Origin: Pontiella sp.
Lineage (GTDB): Bacteria; Verrucomicrobiota; Kiritimatiellia; Kiritimatiellales; Pontiellaceae
Direction: 5' to 3'
NCBI GenBank assembly: GCA_029935255.1
Contig: JAOZKS010000117.1
Span: 1 to 7,624 of the forward strand
Length of the DNA stretch: 7,624 nucleotides
Below the pieces are notes generated by a model. That model saw only the letters and a program-made list of their open reading frames with translations. It was not told where the DNA came from and did not search any database. Every line of letters begins with the position of its first letter. The stretch's first letter is position 1. This document shows, piece by piece, positions 1 to 5,090 of the stretch. The translations under genes and the position numbers were made by a program.

Positions 1-383
1 GAAGCCAGCTCCGGATTCTCGATCTCCTGCAACCGCTCATACCCCACCCGAGCCAGCCAACGCTTAAACGGCTCCGCCTTCGGCGACGGAATCGACTGAA
101 TCAGGCGGAGAAGGCCAGGCATGTTCCAGCACTTCAGTTTTTGCCGACCACCTGCGGTATCAAAGGGCAGTGCAAGGGGGGGTACAGATTGTACCCCCCC
201 TTTAAAAACTTCATTCAACTGCGAATCACGCTGACGAATCCGTTTCAAATACTGCACCGGATCGACCGAATCCGTAAGGATCGCCACCACATCCGCAATC
301 ACAAACCACCACGCCCCATCGTGCCAAACACGACGAACCTGCTGCTCCTCAAACAAAACCAGATTATTCAATTTGCTATCCAT
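1..383 (-). CDS. Bro-N domain protein (phage antirepressor / DinD-like), N-terminal part
   Basis: The frame reads from ATG at 383 off the left edge without a stop, giving 127 visible codons beginning MDSKLNNLVLFEEQQVRRVW. The order of motifs is that of the Bro-N family: VRRVWHDGAWWFVIADVVAIL, then DSVDPVQYLKRIRQRD, then DTAGGRQKLKCWNMPGLLRL, then IQSIPSPKAEPFKRWLA and RVGYERLQEIENPELA. Bro-N is a DNA-binding domain found in phage and virus antirepressors and in DinD-like bacterial proteins; full-length relatives are usually about 250-300 aa, so roughly half is seen here. ATG 383 is chosen because GAGG stands 8 nt upstream and the Bro-N pattern begins just after it, although the frame stays open further upstream. 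The gene follows the operon terminator, so it is probably expressed separately. It may be a relic of a prophage or mobile element; its target and function here are unknown. Confidence 0.87.
   Translation of the reverse strand, partial: MDSKLNNLVLFEEQQVRRVWHDGAWWFVIADVVAILTDSVDPVQYLKRIRQRDSQLNEVFKGGVQSVPPLALPFDTAGGRQKLKCWNMPGLLRLIQSIPSPKAEPFKRWLARVGYERLQEIENPELA
174..202. repeat. Perfect G7/C7 palindrome inside the Bro-N gene
   Basis: AAGGGGGGGTAC and GTACCCCCCCTT form perfect 12-bp arms around a 5-base loop (AGATT). The structure lies in the coding sequence and is translated as part of FKGGVQSVPPLAL, a segment whose general form (GG..., PP/PL) recurs in Bro-N proteins, so it need not be an insertion. 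The two homopolymer runs of seven are possible slippage sites. Confidence 0.6.
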
Positions 384-391
384 ATCTATCG

Positions 392-398
392 CCTCACT
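392..398 (-). promoter_or_regulatory. Ribosome binding site of the Bro-N gene
   Basis: On the minus strand AGTGAGG is followed by 8 nt and then ATG at 383. This supports that start over the open frame that continues upstream. No convincing promoter could be picked in the short stretch between this site and the palindromic element. Confidence 0.5.
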
Positions 399-429
399 CA
401 ATCCGCCACCACGAGTTTTTAAAAAGTAG

Positions 430-450
430 AACAAGCGTCCCGCTTGTTTT
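430..450 (+). terminator. Possible plus-strand terminator hairpin
   Basis: On the plus strand AACAAGCG / CGCTTGTT with loop TCC is followed by a short T-run (TTTT counting the stem end), mirroring the minus-strand terminator. No plus-strand gene is seen that would need it, so it may only reflect the symmetry of the repeat element. Confidence 0.3.
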
Positions 451-460
451 CCCTATCCAC

Positions 461-482
461 AAAAAGCAAGCGGGACGCTTGC
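461..482 (-). terminator. Intrinsic terminator of the operon
   Basis: Reading the minus strand, the stem GCAAGCG / CGCTTGC (7 bp, GC-rich) with loop TCC is followed directly by TTTTT. It begins 2 nt after the stop of the last ORF of the operon. The next palindrome (432-446) gives a second hairpin in the same transcript, followed by CTACTTTTT, which could act as backup. Confidence 0.65.
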
Positions 483-483
483 C

Positions 484-690
484 CTACTTTGCTCCGCCAA
501 AAACCTTGTAAAACATATCCCCCAACGCATCGTGATAACCCCAGCCAATATCAGAGGTTGAATCCACAATCTCCTCCAACTCCTCGACATAGGACGCGAT
601 GGGCTCCCCCTGTTGCTCCATAAGCAACAGATTGATCTTCTGCTCAAAGAGAAGATTCCAAACATTGCTGTCTATAAAAATGCTTTCCAT
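484..690 (-). CDS. Small ORF with PIN-like N-terminus, possibly truncated
   Basis: This 68-aa product starts 9 nt after the ATPase stop, so it is probably cotranscribed and perhaps translated by reinitiation; no good Shine-Dalgarno sequence is visible. Residues 4-12 (IFIDSNVWN) resemble the first strand and D-x-N motif of PIN-domain nucleases, with D7 as the would-be metal ligand. The rest, including EELEEIVDSTSDIGWGYHDALGDMFYKVFGG, does not show the later acidic residues of a complete PIN fold in recognisable order, and the protein is half the usual 120-150 aa. The last codon and TAG stop lie in the palindromic element, so the gene may have been cut short by its insertion or by an internal deletion. 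It could instead be an unrelated small protein; the family assignment is weak. Confidence 0.45.
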   Translation of the reverse strand: MESIFIDSNVWNLLFEQKINLLLMEQQGEPIASYVEELEEIVDSTSDIGWGYHDALGDMFYKVFGGAK

Positions 691-699
691 GATTTTCGT

Positions 700-3600
700 T
701 CAAAGCTCACTGAAGTCCTTAAGAACTGCGCCCGTCTCCGCATCTACTGACGTTGAGATAACTGCTTTGTCCTCTGGATTATTCTCCTCATCTAAAATGG
801 TTCGGATATCCAGCAGGTGGGTTTCGGTGAAACGTACAGATAATGGCTCAAGATTGGGGTTATGCATATCGATTGAAAAAATAAGCGCGGCTTCAATATT
901 CAAGATAGCCCTCTTAAATGAATCAATACACGCATCGTGCTTTTTAACCAAAAACTGGTATTTAGCCGCACAAACAGGGCATAGAGCCAAGTAAATCTGA
1001 TGCATTTCTTTATCCGCATCATCAAACAGTTGAACGGCTTCTAAATGATAGTTGCCATTTCGGAGTTTGAATGGCATTTCTTCCTCACACATTTGGCAAA
1101 TCAGTTGCCCGTCTGCATTCGTGCATAAATTTCTTAAATAGGGTCTAGGATCTATCGATGATCGCGAGGTACGCACCGTTCGATTTCTTTTTTCCGATGT
1201 CTTAGCTGGCGCATCAGCATACCCTTCAATCGTTTTCTTCTTTCTCCGCTCGGGATTCTTGGGTGTCGATTCAGGAAAGGAGACCTTTCTACGCATCTCT
1301 TCAGCCTCATAATCCTCCAGAAACTTTTTCCGTTTGTCTAAAGGAACATTATTGAGTGCTCGGATTTCACCGGGAGACATCTCAATCCCCTCCTCGCGTA
1401 ACTGATTATCAAAAGCATCGGATTCTACCTTTTTCTTTTCGTTTCCGTTTTCTGATGGATAAAAGTCGCATACAGCTTTCACATCTCGCCCAAACTCAAT
1501 GGCAGTCAACCACCCGTTATTGTCATCAGGTACAAACTCCACAGGAAGCTGCTCAAGTGTCATCCCACCTGGCTTGTGAAAATTTCCACTCCTCGAAGGT
1601 ATCCATTCTTGTTCCTTTAAAAATTCAACAACCACGGATGGCCTTCCTTCACAGCCATGCGATTGATTTGGACGATAGAGCCCCCTAAGATGCGTTCGAT
1701 CCACCCCGCACATCATCTTCCAAACCAATAGAGAAATCTCAATATTAGATTCCTCTTCCATTATCTTTTTGACTGCAGAGGGAAGTTTGTAATCGCGATC
1801 TATTTTGGTGTGGGTTTCGCGAGAGCCAGAGCCCGCTACTCCCCAAGGAGTCATACATCCTTCAAGTTCAATACAAACCTGAACCCCAAGGGCTTCGGCA
1901 AAAGCCACGAAATGTTCCTTATTCGCTTTGCTTAATTGGTCATATCGCTGTGTGATCTGGTGTTTTGAAGTATGCAACACAGGTTTGAGGCCTGTACTTT
2001 TAAGCGGTTCATCTAGAAATACTTCTTCTGGAGCGTGGTAATCCCGATCTTCGTCAGAGAGCAGAAATGAGCTTCCATTGAACAACCTTACATCATCTGT
2101 TTGCTTCCAGTATTCAACAAAGCGCTTCATATGCTTGAGATGATCAGCAACGGCAAGGGCCTTCCCTTCATTGCCCAAATAACACTCTTGCAAGATACTC
2201 TGAATAAAATGCTTTTCATCCAATTCACAAACACCAACCTCTTCGAGAAAGGCTTTAATTTTCGCCCTTTGCTCTTTCTTTCCCACCAAAATTTCAGGGT
2301 GCAAAAAATCAATCCCCTTGAGTTCGCCGCCATTTCCTTCTGGACAGAAAACCACCTCTTGACCTTTTTGCAAAACACCATCAGCGGTCACAACAATCAC
2401 TGCTCTTTTGAAGCTGTAGGGAACATCTTCGCCTGCCAAGAAAAGATATAGACTACGAATCCACGCTATCTCTTTAGAGGACAACCAGTCTATGTCCTCT
2501 TGCGCCACGCCACTATACAAAGAAGCCCATTTTTCTTCGATGACATTCTGGAGGTCTCCAACAGACCACTCTTCAATCCCAAGCAAACTCAAGAACCGAT
2601 CTGATGAGGTATTTCGCAAAACACCAGAAACCCACAACTTACGCTCTCCGTCCGTCAAAAACTCCAAGTCGGAGTCGGTAATGACTTCGTGGATACGCCC
2701 AACCGGCTTTGTCAAATTTTGAGCAGGTTCGTGCCCACCTGATCGTATGGGCACAAGGGGTTGTGTTTTCATGGTCTCCACCACAGCAGACATGAAGGGT
2801 TCATAAAACCCATTCAATCCGTCAGTATCATTTGGAAGAACACCCAGAAAATCTGTCGAGAGCAATCCCTCGTCACGAAGCGTTGGCAATGAATCTACAA
2901 GCAGTTGAACCAGCTGGTCACGGAGAGAAATATTATCGTGATTCGTGCATGGAATGCTGTCGCGGGCAACTGTGGAGACAAACGGTGCATGGATATGAAA
3001 TCTAAGGTTGGTTGTCTCCTTGTCAGCGGGGAAGAAAATACAGAGGCTCCCGTCCGTCTCAACAATCTGCAACGAATACTGGTTCTTATTTATCTTTTTT
3101 GCTTCGAGGCGAAACGCTATGGAAACTGATTGTTGCGGCGCTTCCTTGCACGGAGCACTCAACCGCACCCAGCGGATAGACTGTCCCGCAGAATCGGATT
3201 CAACTGAATAGACTCGCAACCTCTCAAACTCTTCCTCTTCGTCAAGTCGAAGAAAATGTTCTTTTTCGCCGATAACTTCCCATCGGATTTCCTTAATGTT
3301 GTGAAGGAACAACAGGGTCGCTGAAGAAAAGTTATTCAAGCCTTCGGAAATTTCTTCGAATGCCTGCCTATGGGGTTTTTTCGGATTATCAAGAGGAATA
3401 TCAAATCGAGTCAAACCACTTGCAAGGTCGTCTGGTCGATCCATAGTAATTGGACAAACCATATCCATAATTCCAAAACAAAATGAATCGGAGTAAATAT
3501 GTGGCATGGTTGTGTAACTAAACACGGCCTTGAAACCCACCCCAAATTTTCCAATGGTATTGAGGTCATCCTTTTTTTTTGTGTTACCAATGCCTGTAAT

Positions 3601-3855
3601 GCCATCAACATCCACCTCTTCAAAAGCCCGTCCATCATGAGTAAAACTCATCTGATTGGCCGTAAGCTTAAATGAAACCTTACTGGCCTGAGCATCTTCC
3701 GCATTTTGAAGCAACTCATAAAGAAAGTGTGCATTATCAGGATAAAGCTCAGATAACAACCGAGATAACCCCTCTTCAAATCCGTTTTCGCGATTTGTAT
3801 CAATCCATCGGCTACGTTTATCTGATAGTTCTTCTATGAAGTTCATACTCATCAT
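700..3855 (-). CDS. Sacsin-like GHKL (HATPase) ATPase with C-terminal CxxC module
   Basis: This is a large (1051 aa) soluble protein without signal peptide or membrane segments. Its N-terminus is a GHKL (Hsp90/MutL/sacsin-type) ATP-binding domain. The N-box is E47-LLQ-N51-AE-D54-A; a D74-G75 pair follows in FTHDGRAF; then comes GITGIGNTKKKDDLNTIGKFGVGFKAVFSY at about 86-114 with the glycine-rich lid. This order is that of sacsin-like bacterial ATPases, in which ATP binding is thought to drive conformational change. The middle 700 residues are unassigned. A basic Ser/Lys/Arg linker near 845-905 leads to C920-x2-C923 and C959-x2-C962, a probable zinc-binding module that may contact nucleic acid or partners. 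The first ATG (3855) overlaps the upstream tail ORF's stop as ATGA; GGAGG lies 4 nt before it and 7 nt before the second ATG (3852), so either may be used. Its DNA is more AT-rich than the helicase gene. A role in defence is inferred from context. Confidence 0.85.
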   Translation of the reverse strand: MMSMNFIEELSDKRSRWIDTNRENGFEEGLSRLLSELYPDNAHFLYELLQNAEDAQASKVSFKLTANQMSFTHDGRAFEEVDVDGITGIGNTKKKDDLNTIGKFGVGFKAVFSYTTMPHIYSDSFCFGIMDMVCPITMDRPDDLASGLTRFDIPLDNPKKPHRQAFEEISEGLNNFSSATLLFLHNIKEIRWEVIGEKEHFLRLDEEEEFERLRVYSVESDSAGQSIRWVRLSAPCKEAPQQSVSIAFRLEAKKINKNQYSLQIVETDGSLCIFFPADKETTNLRFHIHAPFVSTVARDSIPCTNHDNISLRDQLVQLLVDSLPTLRDEGLLSTDFLGVLPNDTDGLNGFYEPFMSAVVETMKTQPLVPIRSGGHEPAQNLTKPVGRIHEVITDSDLEFLTDGERKLWVSGVLRNTSSDRFLSLLGIEEWSVGDLQNVIEEKWASLYSGVAQEDIDWLSSKEIAWIRSLYLFLAGEDVPYSFKRAVIVVTADGVLQKGQEVVFCPEGNGGELKGIDFLHPEILVGKKEQRAKIKAFLEEVGVCELDEKHFIQSILQECYLGNEGKALAVADHLKHMKRFVEYWKQTDDVRLFNGSSFLLSDEDRDYHAPEEVFLDEPLKSTGLKPVLHTSKHQITQRYDQLSKANKEHFVAFAEALGVQVCIELEGCMTPWGVAGSGSRETHTKIDRDYKLPSAVKKIMEEESNIEISLLVWKMMCGVDRTHLRGLYRPNQSHGCEGRPSVVVEFLKEQEWIPSRSGNFHKPGGMTLEQLPVEFVPDDNNGWLTAIEFGRDVKAVCDFYPSENGNEKKKVESDAFDNQLREEGIEMSPGEIRALNNVPLDKRKKFLEDYEAEEMRRKVSFPESTPKNPERRKKKTIEGYADAPAKTSEKRNRTVRTSRSSIDPRPYLRNLCTNADGQLICQMCEEEMPFKLRNGNYHLEAVQLFDDADKEMHQIYLALCPVCAAKYQFLVKKHDACIDSFKRAILNIEAALIFSIDMHNPNLEPLSVRFTETHLLDIRTILDEENNPEDKAVISTSVDAETGAVLKDFSEL

Positions 3856-3986
3856 TCTCCCTCCACATTCAAGGTTCCAAACACGACGGGACGCGCGTGG
3901 ATATCGGCGGCGGATGCGGCTGTTTCAAGCTCTACTCGTTTTTGGTCATAGTCCGTTTGAATATTGTTAAGCTGCGCCTGTTTCAT
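3852..3986 (-). pseudogene. Duplicated C-terminal tail of the SNF2 helicase (44-codon ORF)
   Basis: Translation gives 44 residues starting MKQAQLNNIQ and containing ETAASAA and HARPVVFGTL, ending VEGE. Over 43 aligned residues 36 match the end of the helicase, counted by hand; the DNA differs at about 21 of 127 positions. The ORF starts with an ATG overlapping the nuclease stop (ATGA) and stops with a TGA overlapping the ATPase start (ATGA). It lacks all helicase motifs, so it is a remnant of a gene end rather than an enzyme. Its open frame and conserved protein sequence suggest it may still be translated, either to couple the nuclease and ATPase or simply to hold the GGAGG that serves the ATPase. 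The first residues in the intact helicase belong to a predicted coiled coil, so a peptide that binds the helicase's partner is possible but speculative. Confidence 0.85.
3860..3864 (-). promoter_or_regulatory. Ribosome binding site of the ATPase gene, inside the tail duplication
   Basis: GGAGG on the minus strand falls within the Val-Glu-Gly codons of the duplicated helicase tail, 4 nt before the first and 7 nt before the second candidate ATG of the ATPase gene. The equivalent codons of the intact helicase provide the site for the nuclease gene. Confidence 0.6.
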
Positions 3987-5086
3987 CGTTCTTCATCCAT
4001 AGGTTTCTCTTTATCGCGCAACTCTGCCTCCAGCTCCTCAATGGAGGGGAGGCAGGGTTTTAGGTTGTCGGGCAGGGAACGGGTGAGTTCGTATTTCGAG
4101 ACACCAATGGGTTTATGGATGTCGCTCAGGGCATATTCCACGACGACACGGTCGCGGGATTTACATAGGAGGATACCGATGGTTGCGTCGTCGCGCTCCC
4201 CACGCAACTGCTCATCGACAGCCTTGAGATAAAAGTTGAGTTTCCCGGCATATTCGGGCTCAAACTCCTCCATTTTGAGCTCCACCACCACATAGCAATG
4301 TAGCTGAGTGTGATAAAAAAGAAGGTCGAGAAAAAAATCACGCTCACCGACGTGTAGCGCCTTCTGTCTGCCAACAAATGCAAAGCCCGCCCCCAGCTCC
4401 AACAGGAATTTTGTAATATGATCGGTCAGGGCCTTTTCCAATTCCCGTTCATTGTAGTCCTCCGTCAGAGCAAGGAAATCGAATGTATATGGATCTTTAA
4501 GCAATTGCTGCGCAAGATCAGACTGCGGGGAGGGAAGGGTCTCTGAAAAATTGGTGATCGACTGACCTTCGCGCTGAAAAAGCCCGCTTTCGATCTGGTG
4601 CACCAGCACACTGCGGCTCCAGTTGTTTTTGATGGTCTTGTTCACATAATAGAACGCTTCTTCCGTATTCGCGCATTTGGGAATAATAACCACATTATGC
4701 CACCAGGGGATCTGAACCAATTTCGCCACAGCTTGTGGCACTAATTGCGAAGCAGGCTGCTTCATAATTGTGGAGCAGCCTGCTCCACATTTAGCGAATG
4801 GCTCTGAATAAAATAGATGCCACCGCTTTATGTATTGAAGATTGTTCAAAGAAAACCCTTTCATATCTGGGAATTCAGCCATCAAATCGGCGCTCAACTG
4901 TTTCAGGAATCCGCTACCCCACTTCGCCGCTTTCTGGCGCTCGACGATATCTGCGCCCAGCTCCCAATAAAGCATGAGCAACGTCGAGTTGACCTGCACC
5001 GCCGCCTTTAACTGGGTCTGCCGAACCCGTTGCTTTAAATCCTTTAGCCAGTCGCGATAGTCACTTGTCGCATTTAATTCATTCAT
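3983..5086 (-). CDS. DUF1016 / YhcG-type PD-(D/E)XK nuclease
   Basis: This is a 367-aa protein. Residues 8-92 form the DUF1016 N-terminal helical domain (YRDWLKDLKQRV, LMLYWELGADIVERQ, WGSGFLKQLSADL, FSLNNLQYIKRWHLFY). After a variable linker come IPWWHNVVII (126-135), WSRSVLVHQIESGLFQREG (156-174) and QSDLAQQLLKDPYTFDFLAL (188-207). The C-terminal nuclease domain has ERDFFLDLLFYH (248-259; D254 the likely catalytic Asp) and VVVELK (266-271; E269-x-K271), followed by PEYAGKLNFYL. This matches the family in length and motif order, and the active site looks intact. Such nucleases often accompany restriction and defence genes. ATG 5086 is chosen because GGAGG stands 9 nt upstream; an in-frame TTG at 5104 lies inside the helicase gene and precedes that site. 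The linker at 98-116 is encoded by a palindromic repeat. A tail of the helicase gene is duplicated just downstream, pointing to cassette insertion. Confidence 0.9.
   Translation of the reverse strand: MNELNATSDYRDWLKDLKQRVRQTQLKAAVQVNSTLLMLYWELGADIVERQKAAKWGSGFLKQLSADLMAEFPDMKGFSLNNLQYIKRWHLFYSEPFAKCGAGCSTIMKQPASQLVPQAVAKLVQIPWWHNVVIIPKCANTEEAFYYVNKTIKNNWSRSVLVHQIESGLFQREGQSITNFSETLPSPQSDLAQQLLKDPYTFDFLALTEDYNERELEKALTDHITKFLLELGAGFAFVGRQKALHVGERDFFLDLLFYHTQLHCYVVVELKMEEFEPEYAGKLNFYLKAVDEQLRGERDDATIGILLCKSRDRVVVEYALSDIHKPIGVSKYELTRSLPDNLKPCLPSIEELEAELRDKEKPMDEER
4741..4794. repeat. 54-bp paired-palindrome element within the nuclease reading frame
   Basis: gaagcaggctgcttc (4749-4763) and gtggagcagcctgctccac (4770-4788) are each perfect palindromes around one central base. 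Their cores, agcaggctgct and agcagcctgct, are reverse complements of each other. CTAA at 4741 and TTAG at 4791-4794 form short outer inverted ends. The element spans 18 codons without a stop and encodes the AKCGAGCSTIMKQPASQL stretch of the DUF1016 linker. The boundaries are approximate. Confidence 0.7.
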
Positions 5087-5090
5087 GGTG

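Larger units (their letters stand above)
423..490. repeat. 68-bp paired-palindrome (REP/MITE-like) element
   Basis: The outer arms AAAGTAG (423-429) and CTACTTT (484-490) are perfect inverted repeats. Inside them lie caagcgtcccgcttg (432-446) and caagcgggacgcttg (467-481). Each can fold as its own hairpin, and each is the exact reverse complement of the other. A 20-base spacer separates them. This two-hairpin, tail-to-tail plan is typical of non-coding palindromic repeats mobilised or maintained in many copies. The same plan recurs at 4741-4794 with a different sequence. The right outer arm supplies the TAG stop of the neighbouring small ORF. Confidence 0.75.

Noticed and set aside
141..422. 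Plus-strand ORF of 93 codons at the left edge
   Set aside because: The minus-strand frame here encodes a clear Bro-N domain; the plus-strand product has no family-like motif.
423..490. CRISPR-like repeat
   Set aside because: Only two short copies, in inverted orientation, with outer inverted ends and a T-run after the hairpin; no further repeat-spacer units.
453..665. Alternative 70-codon minus-strand ORF overlapping the PIN-like ORF
   Set aside because: It is in another frame, has an arginine/serine/tryptophan-rich shadow composition, and reads through the palindromic element.
3897..4232. Plus-strand ORF of 111 codons across the nuclease 3' end and tail duplication
   Set aside because: It is antisense to two well-supported frames, shows no recognisable motif, and its sequence is explained as the complement of the DUF1016 and helicase-tail codons. 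The other plus-strand ORFs opposite the ATPase and helicase genes were rejected for the same reason.
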